Shown: positions 16,769 through 27,000 of the stretch, one piece after another
How positions within the stretch are numbered: position 1 is the first letter of the stretch
Layout of the letters: every line of letters begins with the position of its first letter
NCBI RefSeq assembly: GCF_003391135.1
Contig: NZ_CP031455.1
Location: 6,494,001-6,558,000 of the forward strand
Source of the DNA: Streptoverticillium olivoreticuli subsp. olivoreticuli
Lineage (GTDB): Bacteria > Actinomycetota > Actinomycetes > Streptomycetales > Streptomycetaceae
Direction: 5' to 3'
DNA length: 64,000 bases
Notes under the pieces: generated by a model
The model's input: only the letters and a program-made list of their open reading frames with translations
The model's database searches: none
Told to the model about the DNA's origin: nothing
Program-made: the position numbers and the translations under genes

Positions 16769-17980
16769 TCAAGCGCTGACCAGGGCGTACGACTGGGTGG
16801 CGATCTCCAGCTCCTCGTCGGTGGGCACCACGGCGACGGCGACCCGGGCGTGCTCGGGGGAGATCAGCCGCGGCTCGTCCGCCCGGACGGCGTTGCGGCC
16901 GGCGTCCACGGCCAGGCCGAGCTCCTCCAGGCCCGCGACGGCGGCCTCCCGGACGGGGGCGGCGTTCTCGCCCACACCGGCAGTGAAGGCCACGGCGTCG
17001 ACCTTGCCGAGAACGGCGTAGTACGCGCCGATGTACTTCTTCAGTCGGTGCACGTAGATCTCGAAGGCCAGCGCGGCCTTCTCGTCGCCCGCGTCGATGC
17101 GCCGGCGGATCTCGCGCATGTCGTTGTCGCCGCACAGACCGATCAGACCGCTCTTCTTGTTCAGCAGCGAGTCGATCTCGTCGACGGACATGCCGGCGTT
17201 GCGCGCCAGGTGGAAGATCACCGCCGGGTCCAGGTCGCCCGAGCGGGTGCCCATGACCAGGCCCTCCAGCGGGGTCAGGCCCATCGAGGTGTCCACGCAG
17301 CGGCCGCCGCGGACCGCCGAGGCGGAGGCGCCGTTGCCCAGGTGCAGCACGATGACGTTGACCTCGGACGGGTCCTTGCCCAGCAGCCGCGCGGTCTCGC
17401 GGGAGACGTACGCGTGCGAGGTGCCGTGGAAGCCGTAGCGGCGGATGCGGTGCGCGTCGGCGGTCTCCACGTCGATCGCGTAGCGCGCCGCCGACTCCGG
17501 CATCGTGGTGTGGAAGGCCGTGTCGAAGACCGCGACCTGCGGCAGGTCCGGGCGGAGCGCCTGGGCGGTGCGGATGCCGGTGATGTTGGCCGGGTTGTGC
17601 AGCGGCGCGACCGGGATCAGCCGCTCGATCTCCGCCACCACCTCGTCGGTGATCACGGTCGGCTCGGTGAACTTCTTGCCGCCGTGCACGACCCGGTGCC
17701 CGATCGCGGCCAGCTCCGGCGAGTCCAGGCCGAGGCCGTCCGCGGCCAGCTCCCGCGCGACGGCCTGCAGCGCGGCCTCGTGGTCGGCGATCGGCTCCTC
17801 GCGCTCGCGCTTCGCGCCACCGGTCGCGAGCGGGGTGTGCGCCAGCCGGGAGGTCTCCTCACCGATGCGCTCGACCAGGCCCACGGCCAGCCGGGAGCGG
17901 TCGGCCATGTCGAGCAGCTGGTACTTGACCGACGAGGAGCCGGAGTTGAGGACGAGAACTCGGGTGGGGTTGGCAGTCAT
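16769..17980 (-). CDS. ackA: Acetate kinase
   Basis: A 403-residue enzyme for acetyl phosphate + ADP to acetate + ATP. Motifs: RVLVLNSGSSSVKYQLL (N-terminal phosphate-binding), ELAAIGHRVVHGGKKF, YGFHGTSHAYVS with the catalytic His, and VIFHLARN. ATG at 17980. It follows pta after 89 bp containing a stable hairpin, so pta and ackA can be expressed at different levels. Confidence 0.96.
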   Translation of the reverse strand: MTANPTRVLVLNSGSSSVKYQLLDMADRSRLAVGLVERIGEETSRLAHTPLATGGAKREREEPIADHEAALQAVARELAADGLGLDSPELAAIGHRVVHGGKKFTEPTVITDEVVAEIERLIPVAPLHNPANITGIRTAQALRPDLPQVAVFDTAFHTTMPESAARYAIDVETADAHRIRRYGFHGTSHAYVSRETARLLGKDPSEVNVIVLHLGNGASASAVRGGRCVDTSMGLTPLEGLVMGTRSGDLDPAVIFHLARNAGMSVDEIDSLLNKKSGLIGLCGDNDMREIRRRIDAGDEKAALAFEIYVHRLKKYIGAYYAVLGKVDAVAFTAGVGENAAPVREAAVAGLEELGLAVDAGRNAVRADEPRLISPEHARVAVAVVPTDEELEIATQSYALVSA

Positions 17981-18022
17981 GAAGGCTTTCCGGGTCGTTT
18001 GTGGGGGGTCTCGCGGGAGGCT

Positions 18023-18060
18023 CTGTCGGTACGGGGGCCGCGCGGCTCCCGTACCGACAG
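18023..18060 (-). promoter_or_regulatory. Intercistronic hairpin between pta and ackA
   Basis: CTGTCGGTACGGG pairs with CCCGTACCGACAG (13-bp perfect stem, 12-base loop). It sits just after the pta stop, with no T tract. It could end part of the transcription or protect the upstream mRNA. Confidence 0.65.
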
Positions 18061-18069
18061 TAACGGCCG

Positions 18070-20151
18070 TCAGGGGCGCTGCTCGCCCTGAGCCTGGATG
18101 GCGGTGATCGCGACGGTGTTCACGATGTCCTGGACCAGCGCGCCGCGCGACAGGTCGTTGACCGGCTTGCGCAGGCCCTGGAGGACCGGGCCGACCGCGA
18201 CGGCGCCCGCGGAGCGCTGCACGGCCTTGTAGGTGTTGTTGCCGGTGTTGAGGTCGGGGAAGACCAGCACGGTGGCCTTGCCCGCGACCTCGGAGCCGGG
18301 GAGCTTGGTCGCGGCGACCGCGGCGTCCACGGCGGCGTCGTACTGGATCGGGCCCTCGACCAGCAGGTCCGGGCGGCGCTCGCGCACCAGCTCGGTGGCC
18401 TTGCGGACCTTGTCGACGTCGGCGCCCGAGCCGGAGGTGCCGGTGGAGTACGACAGCATCGCGATCCGCGGCTCCACGCCGAACTGCGCGGCCGTCGCCG
18501 CGGACTGGATGGCGATGTCCGCGAGCTGCTCGGCGTTCGGGTCCGGGTTGACCGCGCAGTCGCCGTAGACGAGCACCCGGTCGGCCAGGCACATGAAGAA
18601 GACCGAGGAGACGATCTGCGCGCCCGGCGCCGTCTTGATGATCTCGAAGGCGGGGCGGATGGTGGCGGCGGTGGAGTGCACCGCGCCCGAGACCATGCCG
18701 TCGGCCAGGCCCTCCTGGACCATCAGCGTGCCGAAGTACGACACGTCGGCGACGATGTCGTGGGCCAGCTCGACGGTCATGCCCTTGTGGGCGCGCACCT
18801 GCGCGTAGAGCTCGGCGAAGCGCTCGCGCAGCTCCGAGGTCTGCGGGTCGACGATCTGCGCCCCGGCCAGGTCGATGCCCAGCTCACCGGCGCGCTTGCG
18901 GATCGCGTCCTCCTCGCCCAGCAGGGTGAGGTCGCAGACGTCGCGGCGCAGCAGCACGTCCGCGGCGCGCAGCACGCGCTCCTCGGTGCCCTCCGGCAGC
19001 ACGACGCGGCGGCGGCCGGAGCGGGAGCGCTCGATCAGCTCGTGCTCGAACATCATCGGGGTGACCCGGCTGGAGCGGGCCACGGAGATGCGGTTCGTCA
19101 GCTCGGCGGTGTCCACGTGGCGTTCGAAGAGGCCGAGGGCCGTCTCAGACTTGCGCGGCGACGCGGCGTTGAGCTTGCCCTCGATCGCGAACAGCTCCTG
19201 GGCCGTCGGGAAGGAGCCGCCCGGCACCGAGATCACCGGCGTGCCCGGGGCCAGCCGGCCCGCCAGCGCCAGGATGTCCGGGCCCGGCCGCTCGTCGAGG
19301 GTCAGCAGCACGCCGGCTATCGGCGGGGCGCCCGCGCTGTGCGCGGCCAGCGCGCCGATGATCAGGTCCGTGCGGTCGCCCGGGGTCACCACCAGGCAGC
19401 CCTCGGTCAGCGCCGGCAGGAACGCCGGGAGCATCGCACCGCCGAAGACGAAGTCGCGGGCGTCGCGGTTGAGCCCGGAATCGTCGCCCAGCAGCACCTC
19501 GGCACCCAGCTTGCGGACGATCTGCGCCACGGTCGGCGCCGACAGCGAGGCGTCCTCGGGGAGCGCGTAGCAGGGGACCGGCAGGCTCGCGGCGAGCCGC
19601 TCGGCCACGGCCGTGCGGTCGGCCGGGGCGACCCGGTTGACGACGAGCGCGACGACGTCGCAGCCCAGCGCCTCGTAGGCGCGGTAGGCGTTGCGCGCCT
19701 CGGCCCGCACCGACTCGGCGTCCTGGTCCTGGCCGCCGACGACCGTGATCACGGAGGCGCCGAACTCGTTCGCCAGGCGCGCGTTCAGGGCCAGCTCGTC
19801 CGGCAGGTTGGAGCCCACGTAGTCGGTGCCGAGCACCAGCACGTACTCGTACTCTCGGGCGACCGCCAGGAAGCGCTCGACGAGGGCCACGACCAGCTCG
19901 TCGGTGCCCCGCTCCGCCTGCAGGGCGGAGGCGTCGCCGTAGGACATGCCGTTGACGCTCTCCGGCGACTGGTTCAGCCGGTAGCGGGAGCGCAGCAGGT
20001 CGAACAGGCGGTCCGGGCCGTCACCGTGGACGAGCGGGCGGAAGACACCCACCCGGTCGACATGGCGGGTCAGGAGCTCCATGACTCCCAGCTCGATGAC
20101 CTGGCGGCCGTCGCCCCGGTCGGTCCCGGTCACGTACACGCTGCGCGTCAC
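18070..20151 (-). CDS. pta: Phosphate acetyltransferase
   Basis: A 693-residue, three-part enzyme (acetyl-CoA + Pi to acetyl phosphate + CoA). It has an N-terminal P-loop-like domain (RSVYVTGTDRGDGRQVIELG), a central DRTGG domain, and a C-terminal PTA/PTB catalytic domain with VEGPIQYDAAVD and VLVFPDLNTGNNTYKAVQR. GTG at 20151 follows AAGGAGAG; the frame upstream of it is non-coding. First gene of the leftward acetate/pyruvate set, divergent from pfkA. Confidence 0.95.
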   Translation of the reverse strand: MTRSVYVTGTDRGDGRQVIELGVMELLTRHVDRVGVFRPLVHGDGPDRLFDLLRSRYRLNQSPESVNGMSYGDASALQAERGTDELVVALVERFLAVAREYEYVLVLGTDYVGSNLPDELALNARLANEFGASVITVVGGQDQDAESVRAEARNAYRAYEALGCDVVALVVNRVAPADRTAVAERLAASLPVPCYALPEDASLSAPTVAQIVRKLGAEVLLGDDSGLNRDARDFVFGGAMLPAFLPALTEGCLVVTPGDRTDLIIGALAAHSAGAPPIAGVLLTLDERPGPDILALAGRLAPGTPVISVPGGSFPTAQELFAIEGKLNAASPRKSETALGLFERHVDTAELTNRISVARSSRVTPMMFEHELIERSRSGRRRVVLPEGTEERVLRAADVLLRRDVCDLTLLGEEDAIRKRAGELGIDLAGAQIVDPQTSELRERFAELYAQVRAHKGMTVELAHDIVADVSYFGTLMVQEGLADGMVSGAVHSTAATIRPAFEIIKTAPGAQIVSSVFFMCLADRVLVYGDCAVNPDPNAEQLADIAIQSAATAAQFGVEPRIAMLSYSTGTSGSGADVDKVRKATELVRERRPDLLVEGPIQYDAAVDAAVAATKLPGSEVAGKATVLVFPDLNTGNNTYKAVQRSAGAVAVGPVLQGLRKPVNDLSRGALVQDIVNTVAITAIQAQGEQRP

Positions 20152-20352
20152 GCGTGCTCTCCTTGCTCCATCGCCGTGTTTATGCGGTAAAAAATTACCC
20201 GTTATGGTGGGCTTGCCCTCTTGACAATACCTGCGCCCCTGGATAAGGCGCGCGTCAGTGGGCGGTTCATGAGGTGCGCACACCCACCTCCCGGCCCGTG
20301 AAACAATCGGTTCGGCTCACATGTACCAGTAGCGAGCAGGAGACACAGCCAG

Positions 20353-21378
20353 ATGCGCATCGGAGTCCTCACCGCAGGCGGCGACTGCCCCGGCCTGAAC
20401 GCTGTCATCCGCTCGGTGGTGCACCGCGCGGTCGTCGGCCACAACGACGAGGTGATCGGCTTCGAGGATGGCTTCAAGGGCCTGCTCGACGGCCGCCACC
20501 GCAAGCTCGACCTCGACGCTGTCAGCGGCATCCTCGCCCGCGGCGGCACCATCCTCGGCTCCTCCCGCCTGGAGCGCGCCCGGCTGCGCGAGGCCTGCGA
20601 GAGCTCCAAGGAACTCGCCCGCGACCTCGGCATCGACGTGCTCATCCCCATCGGCGGCGAGGGCACGCTCACGGCGTCCAAGATGCTCTCCGACGCGGGC
20701 CTGCCCGTCGTCGGCGTGCCGAAGACCATCGACAACGACATCTCCTCCACCGACCGCACCTTCGGCTTCGACACCGCCGTCGGTGTCGCCACCGAGGCCA
20801 TCGACCGGCTGAAGACCACCGCCGAGTCGCACCAGCGCGTCATGGTCGTCGAGGTCATGGGCCGCCACGCGGGCTGGATCGCCCTGGAGTCCGGCATGGC
20901 CGGCGGCGCGCACGGCATCTGCCTGCCGGAGCGCCCCTTCGACGTCGCCGACCTGGTCACCATGGTCGAGGAGCGGTTCGCCCGCGGCAAGAAGTTCGCC
21001 GTCATCTGCGTCGCCGAGGGCGCGCACCCGGCCGAGGGGTCCATGGAGTACGCCAAGGGCGCCATAGACCAGTTCGGCCACGAGCGCTTCGCCGGCATCG
21101 GCACCAAGCTCGCGGCGGAGCTGGAGAAGCGCCTCGGCAAGGAGGCCCGCCCGGTCATCCTCGGCCACGTCCAGCGCGGCGGCACGCCCACCGCGTACGA
21201 CCGCGTCCTCGCGACGCGCTTCGGCTGGCACGCGGTCGAGGCCGCCCACCGGGGCGACTTCGGCCGGATGACCGCGCTGCGCGGCACGGACATCAAGATG
21301 GTGCCGCTCGCGGACGCGGTGACCGAGCTGAAGCGGGTGCCTGAGAGCCGCATGGACGAGGCGGAGTCGGTCTTCTAG
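20353..21378 (+). CDS. pfkA: 6-phosphofructokinase (ATP-type, group III)
   Basis: A 341-residue enzyme. Motifs: MRIGVLTAGGDCPGLNAVIR, IPIGGEGTLTASK, PKTIDNDISSTD with catalytic Asp, and MGRHAGWIALESG. The residue corresponding to E. coli Gly104 is Gly (GGEG), pointing to ATP. The residue for Gly124 is Lys (PKTIDND), the mixed pattern reported for actinomycete ATP-dependent enzymes. ATG follows AGGAGACAC. It is divergent from pta and ends in a 38-bp perfect palindrome. Confidence 0.95.
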   Translation: MRIGVLTAGGDCPGLNAVIRSVVHRAVVGHNDEVIGFEDGFKGLLDGRHRKLDLDAVSGILARGGTILGSSRLERARLREACESSKELARDLGIDVLIPIGGEGTLTASKMLSDAGLPVVGVPKTIDNDISSTDRTFGFDTAVGVATEAIDRLKTTAESHQRVMVVEVMGRHAGWIALESGMAGGAHGICLPERPFDVADLVTMVEERFARGKKFAVICVAEGAHPAEGSMEYAKGAIDQFGHERFAGIGTKLAAELEKRLGKEARPVILGHVQRGGTPTAYDRVLATRFGWHAVEAAHRGDFGRMTALRGTDIKMVPLADAVTELKRVPESRMDEAESVF

Positions 21379-21400
21379 ACCGTCGACTCAAGACCGGCTG

Positions 21401-21438
21401 CCAAGGCCCGGTACCGGAATTCCGGTACCGGGCCTTGG
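21401..21438 (+). terminator. 38-bp perfect palindrome after pfkA
   Basis: CCAAGGCCCGGTACCGGAA is followed at once by its exact complement. There is no T tract; such GC-rich hairpins commonly end transcription in streptomycetes. Confidence 0.75.
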
Positions 21439-21574
21439 CGTTCATCTGTCGCACGGGGGAATTCCGGGGCCCGGTGGTGAGTTGAGAAGGCTGTTCGTCA
21501 GGTTCGGGCGGACGATCGGATCACGGCCGGGCGGTGCCCGGCACTCGTCGCTCCATCCGTCGACAGGAGATCCC

Positions 21575-22399
21575 ATGACGATTCTGGTGACCGGCGCGCG
21601 CGGTCGTGTGAGCGCGGCCGTACTGAGTGACCTGCGGGAGCGTGGCGCGGTGGTGCGGGCCGCCGGGCGCAGGCCCGAGGAGAGCGGGGCGGCGGCCGTG
21701 CGGCTCGACCTCTCCGAGCCCGGCACGTTCGAGGCCGCTCTCGACGGGGTCCGCAAGGTGTTCCTGTACGCGGATCCCGCGGGCATCGGCGCGTTCCTCG
21801 ACGCGGCGCGCGCCGCGGGCGTGGAGCACATCGTGCTGCTGTCGTCGCTGTCGGCGGCGGAGAAGGACCCGGAGTCGAACGCGATCGGCGCGTTCCACGT
21901 TGCTGCGGAGCGGGCGCTGACCGGATCGGGCATCGACTGGACGCTCGTGCGGCCCGGCGCGTTCGCCACGAACGCGCTCCAGTGGGCGTCCTCGATCCGT
22001 GCGGAGGGTGTGGTGCGGTCCGCGTTCCCGGGCGCGCACAACTCGCCCGTGCACGAACGGGACATCGCCGCGGTGGCGGTCCAGGCGCTGCTCGACGACG
22101 CGCACCGCAAGGCGACGTACCACCTGACCGGGCCCGAGTCGCTCAGCGAGGAGCAGATGGTCGGGCTCGTCGCGCGCGCCATCGGCAAGCCGGTCCGGAT
22201 CGAGCTGGTCAGCCGCGAGGAGGAGCACGCGCGTACGGCGCGGTTCGCGACCCCTGCCATCGCCGACGCCCTGCTCGCGTACCGCGTCGCGCACGACGGC
22301 GTACCCGCCGCGGTGCACGACGGCGTGCGGGAGGCCACGGGGCGTCCGGCCGTCCCGTTCTCGCAGTGGGCGAAGGACCACGCGGCCGACTTCCAGTGA
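21575..22399 (+). CDS. NmrA-like NAD(P)-binding protein
   Basis: A 274-residue atypical SDR. The nucleotide motif ILVTGARGRVSAAVL (GxxGxxG variant) begins the protein, and HIVLLSSLSAAEKD and WTLVRPGAFATN follow the NmrA/SDR_a pattern. The YxxxK catalytic pair of classical SDRs is absent, as usual in NmrA-type quinone oxidoreductase or regulator proteins. ATG at 21575 follows CAGGAGATCC. It stands alone between the pfkA palindrome and a bidirectional terminator. Confidence 0.8.
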   Translation: MTILVTGARGRVSAAVLSDLRERGAVVRAAGRRPEESGAAAVRLDLSEPGTFEAALDGVRKVFLYADPAGIGAFLDAARAAGVEHIVLLSSLSAAEKDPESNAIGAFHVAAERALTGSGIDWTLVRPGAFATNALQWASSIRAEGVVRSAFPGAHNSPVHERDIAAVAVQALLDDAHRKATYHLTGPESLSEEQMVGLVARAIGKPVRIELVSREEEHARTARFATPAIADALLAYRVAHDGVPAAVHDGVREATGRPAVPFSQWAKDHAADFQ

Positions 22400-22412
22400 T
22401 TCGCTGACGGCA

Positions 22413-22452
22413 GGCCCGCACGCGCTCAGGGATCCTCGAGGGCGTGCGGGCC
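22413..22452. terminator. Bidirectional hairpin
   Basis: GGCCCGCACGC...GCGTGCGGGCC, 11-bp perfect stem with an 18-base loop, between convergent genes. Confidence 0.7.
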
Positions 22453-22486
22453 GTCTCGGAGCCCGTCCGCACTTGTGCTCGCTGTC

Positions 22487-22663
22487 TCAGCAGCGGGGGC
22501 GGAGCGGGATTGGGACCGAGGCGCCGGAATGCGCGTCGTTCTGGTGGCGCCGTAGATCGGCGTCGGCCGCACGCACCTCTTGGTGCTCGCCGCAGCGGAA
22601 GGCGGCGGCGCGGGTGAGGGTGAGCCGTGCGCAGGTGAGGCACCAGGTGTTGTCCGACTTCAT
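22487..22663 (-). CDS. Small Cys-containing protein
   Basis: A 58-residue protein beginning MKSDNTWCLTCARLTLTR, with a CxxC pair followed by RCGEHQEV. Its ATG overlaps the stop of the preceding small gene (ATGA). The W-C-L-x-C-A-x-L core also appears in the 66-residue protein at 57450-57650. In both places the gene is the third or later member of a coupled set beside an XRE regulator. No function is known. Confidence 0.6.
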   Translation of the reverse strand: MKSDNTWCLTCARLTLTRAAAFRCGEHQEVRAADADLRRHQNDAHSGASVPIPLRPRC

Positions 22664-22851
22664 GGGCTCACTCGATGCGCGTCGTAGAAGTGCCGCATGG
22701 CGCGCTCGGCGCAGGCCGCCTCGGCGGTGGCGTCCCGTCGGGACCGGGCCAGGGCCCGGGCGCCGTCCAGCTGGCGGCACGTGCGGCAGCTCTTGGCGTC
22801 CCCTTTGACGATCGTGTACGGCCCCGCGGAGGCGTGCGCGACAGCGATCAT
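22660..22851 (-). CDS. Small Cys-containing protein
   Basis: A 63-residue protein with GDAKSCRTCRQLDGAR (CxxC) and a helical, Arg/Ala-rich C-terminus. It is coupled by 4-bp overlaps to the genes on both sides, which supports its reality. Confidence 0.6.
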   Translation of the reverse strand: MIAVAHASAGPYTIVKGDAKSCRTCRQLDGARALARSRRDATAEAACAERAMRHFYDAHRVSP

Positions 22852-22940
22852 GTACGGCCCCCGATGCTGCGCTTGTTGGTCTCGCGGACCTTGTCGCGGA
22901 GAGCGGCGTCGCGCTTCTCCGTGTCAGGTGTGTCGTTCAT
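22848..22940 (-). CDS. 30-residue leader-like protein
   Basis: MNDTPDTEKRDAALRDKVRE..., a short charged peptide. ATG at 22940 is preceded by GGAAGGACAGGCC, and the stop overlaps the next start as ATGA. It is probably the first gene of the three-gene unit divergent from the XRE regulator. Confidence 0.5.
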   Translation of the reverse strand: MNDTPDTEKRDAALRDKVRETNKRSIGGRT

Positions 22941-23105
22941 GGCCTGTCCTTCCTCATCCGGCCTTCGGACGGCCTGGTCGGCTCGCCTCGGGTGGCACGG
23001 GGCCATCTTCGGCTCCCAAGAAGGACGTATCGGCCTTGAACTCCGGACAGTTGGGCTGTTTCGGCGCTAGCGTGGAAGACGTCCCAAACGTCTGGAGGCT
23101 GGGTC

Positions 23106-23873
23106 TTGAACACTGCTCTGCGATCGGCTATGGCCGATGCCGGCCTCACCCCTCGCAAGCTGGCCATGAGAGTCGGGGTGTCAGGCAAGACCGTGGAGCG
23201 GTGGCTGAACGATCCGGAGTTGATTCCGCACCGGAAGAACCGCCAAGACGCCTGCGTCGAGCTGGGAGTTGACGAAGAGATGCTGTGGCCGAAATCCGTG
23301 AAGGACCGCATCAAGACCGGTACGGACAGGGAACTGGTCCACAGCTATCCCTACCGGTCCGCGTGTCCGTCCACGGTGTGGGGAGGGCTGATCGAGAGCT
23401 CTTCCCAGGATCTCCTCTTCGCCGGATACACGAATTACTTCCTCTGGCTGGACCAGCCCGACTTCGTCGGCACTCTGCGCCGCAAGGCGGGCGAAGGATG
23501 CCGGGTGCGCTTCCTTCTGGGTGACCCGGAAGGTGACGTCACGCGTCAGCGCGAGCAGCTCGAAGACGTCGCGCTGACGGTTTCCACGCGCATCAGGATC
23601 ACCTTGGAGCATCTGGGGAAGCTGGGCGCCGCGGACGGGGTGGAGGCCCGCTTCTCCGCTCCCGCGGATGCGGTCAACCATGTCTCACTTTCCGTCTTTC
23701 GCTCCGATGACGAGCTTTTGGTGACCCCACATCTGGCGCGGCTGGTCGGGCACGACTCCCCGCTGCTGCACTTGCGCCGCCAAGGTGACTGCGGGCTGTT
23801 CTCCCGCTTCGCCGAGCACTCCGAAGAGTTGTGGGAGAGGGGCGTGCCCGTAGAGGTTCCGGCCGAAGGCTGA
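23106..23873 (+). CDS. XRE-family regulator with DUF5919-like C-terminal domain
   Basis: A 255-residue protein. The helix-turn-helix is ALRSAMADAGLTPRKLAMRVGVSGKTVERW. The C-terminal two thirds (LIESSSQDLLFAGYTNYFLWLD...GEGCRVRFLLGDPEG) resemble the phospholipase-D-like DUF5919 domain found in actinobacterial XRE proteins. TTG at 23106 follows GGAGG. It is divergent from the three coupled small genes, separated by 165 bp that should hold both promoters. Confidence 0.8.
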   Translation: MNTALRSAMADAGLTPRKLAMRVGVSGKTVERWLNDPELIPHRKNRQDACVELGVDEEMLWPKSVKDRIKTGTDRELVHSYPYRSACPSTVWGGLIESSSQDLLFAGYTNYFLWLDQPDFVGTLRRKAGEGCRVRFLLGDPEGDVTRQREQLEDVALTVSTRIRITLEHLGKLGAADGVEARFSAPADAVNHVSLSVFRSDDELLVTPHLARLVGHDSPLLHLRRQGDCGLFSRFAEHSEELWERGVPVEVPAEG

Positions 23874-24078
23874 GCGTCTGCGCCTTGACGGCAGCACGCA
23901 CCTCATCCGGCGAGTTCCAGCCAAAAGGGATCGCCACGCCCAAAGGGCCTGTGACTCTGCAGGTGAGTCGAGTCCGCTAAACGCACATTCTCGGCCATGG
24001 ATTCGAGTTTCCGCCCCCGGTCACGCCTGTGTGACAGATGATCCCCTCGTTTTCCATCAGGAGAGGGTGGGGTGAGTC

Positions 24079-27000
24079 ATGTTCAAATCTGCGCGGCGTA
24101 GTCTTGTCATAACCTTGACATGCGCATTACTTGCAACCGTGGGGGTCGCCGACACGGCCTGGGCCAGGGCGGCAGTTGATCGAAGTGGGCCGCACACAGT
24201 GCCCACTGTCGCAACACGTACGGCGAAGGACCTGCCGAAGCCGCCCAAGGCCATGACCTTGGCACAGCGCAAGGCTCAGGTGCGTAGTTCGCAGGGGAGC
24301 TACTCGCCGATGCGCGAGTTTCTCAAGCCGAAGCCTCCGCAGTCACCCGCCGAGTCCGCTCCGAAGCCTGACAAGCCGCTGAAGATCGGACCGGCGGCGA
24401 AGCCTGCGCAGGGGTCGCCCGCGCGTGTTGCGGCAGGAGTGCCCAACCCGGACTGGGTATCGGCCTACGCGAGCGCCTACCCGGGCATGCTGTCGATCGG
24501 CGGACAGGCGAAGTTCTCGTCGGTCAGCGCGTCATCCGTCTCCGGGCTGTGGCTGTATGTCATGGACGAGAACAAGTACCCGGTCCTTCAGCAGGAGATC
24601 AAGCGCTCAACCGGCGACCCGACGGGTAAGTACCTCGAGAACGGGGCTTGGTGCTACGGCTGGTGGCCGTCCAATCCATACCCTGCCGACCAGTGCTTCT
24701 GGTGGAGTTCTTCTCTGAATGGTGGACATCTCCAAGACGGCAAGAAGTACTACGCCTGGATCTTCCTGGAGGGGACGGACGGTTCGGGGAGCCCCGGAGG
24801 AACGACGTCGCCGTTCGTCCAGGCCTTCTACACACCGGACATTCCCGGGGCACAGGCCGGGCTCTGCAACTGCTACGGGCAGGTACGCCGCGCGGATCCG
24901 GTGAACACCGCCACTGGAGCGTTCTACGACCGGAGCACGGACGTTGCCCTGGTCGGTGTTGGCACTCCCTTTTCGCTGGACCGCACCTACAGGTCCGATT
25001 CGGGTGAAGCCGGGCTCCTCGGCCGAGGCTGGTCGACTCCTTTCGACTCCAAGCTGACGATCGCCACAGGCAACAGCGCCACGCTCCAGGACGCGGACGG
25101 TGCTCGGGTGGTGTTCAAAGACCAGGGAGGTGGCAACAGCTATACGGCCCCGGCAGGCTCGTCACTCGTGCTCACCAAGGTGGGGGCGGCGTACACCGTC
25201 ACCAGCCCTGATGGAACTCGGCGTACGTTCAGCACCTCGGGTCAGCTGACCTCCATTACGGGCGCCGGCGGCCAGGGACTTACGTTGGCCTATTCGTCCG
25301 GGCGTCTCGCATCGGTCAAGGACGCGGCGGGGCGCTCGGTCTCGTTCACCCTGGACGGTTCGGGGCTGCTGACCCAAGTGGCACTGCCGGACGGCACGTC
25401 GGTTTCCTACGGTTACACCGATGGCCTGCTGACGTCCGTGAAGGACCAAATCGGCAAGACCAGCACGTACACCTACGACGGCAACAAGCGACTTTCCATT
25501 GCCACCGGGCGCGGCGGTGGGAAGGTCTCGAACACGTACGACGCTTCAGGGCGAGTGGTCTCACAGACGGATGGCTCGGGCAAAACGTCGACGTTTATCT
25601 GGGACAACAAGCGCGAGTCCCATGTGACCGATCCGAACGGCGGCGTCTGGACCGACGTGTACTCCGGCAACGTGCTGCTGGAAAGCCTCAACCCGTACGG
25701 CGACAAGGTCTCGTACAGCTACGACCGGAATCTGCATCCCGTCTCCATCACGGACGCGTCCGGCAACACGACGGAGATGACATACGATGCGGCCGGCCAC
25801 CTGATCACGCGGAGATCCCCCTCCTCGGTGGGGCTGGCGGAGACCTGGAACTACGATGCCCAGGGAAATATCTCCAGTCACACTGATGGCCGGGGCAAGG
25901 CTTCAACATATGCCTATGACAAGGCCAATCGGGTAGTAGTCGGCAAGGACCCTGCGGGCGGTACGGTCGCTTACTCGTACACGGAGCAAGGCGCCCTTGC
26001 GAGCGTCACCACGCCGCGAGGCAGGACAACGGCCTACATCCATGACGCGGCGGGCAACCGCACTGCGGTGACGACGCCGCTCGGTGAGAAGACGACCTTC
26101 CGCTATGACGCAGCCGGTCGGGTCACTGCGATGACAGACCCGCGCGGCAATGTCGCAGGCGCCGAACCCGTCGCCTTCACCACGACCTATACCTATGACG
26201 GGCGGGGTCTCCTCAGCGCGGCAACGGATCCCTTGGGACATACGACCGCCTATGGCTACGACGGTGCCGGTCGCCTCACCTCCGTGAAGGACCCGGCAGG
26301 GCGCATCACTGCGTATGCCTACGACAGTTCCGGCCGCCTCACGGAAACCACCAACCCGGCCGGCAAGAAGCAGACCCGTGCCTACGACGCCAACGGGAAC
26401 CTCGCCTCGGTCACCGACGCCCTCGGCAACCGGACCACCTACGCCTATGACAAGGCGAACCGGCTGATCAGTGTGGTCTCGCCGCGTGGCAATGTCTCCG
26501 GGGCCAACGCAGCGGCCTACACCACGAGCTACGGCTACGACGCCAACGGCAACCGCACGAAGGCGACCGACCCCACGGGAGCCGTGACCACTTCCGCTTA
26601 CGACGCACTGGGCCGTCTCGTCTCGGTCACCGATGCCCTCGGGCAGACCAGCAGCACGACATACGACGCCAATGACAACGTCCTGACATCCACCGACCCC
26701 CTTGGAAACGTCACACGCCACAGCTACACCGATACGGGGCTGCCGGCCACCTCGACGGATCCGCTCGGCAAAGTCACCTCGTTCGACTACGACGCCGACG
26801 GTCACCGGACGAGGATGACCAGCCCGGAAGGGCGTACGACCACCTGGTCCTACGACGACGACGGCCGTGCGGCCACTCAGGTCGATCCCCGCGGCAACGT
26901 CGGCGGCGCGGACGCGGCGCAGTTCACCACCTCCTACACCTATGACCCCGCGGGCAACCAGACCAAGGTGACCGACCCGCTGGGCAAGTCGACCAGCACC

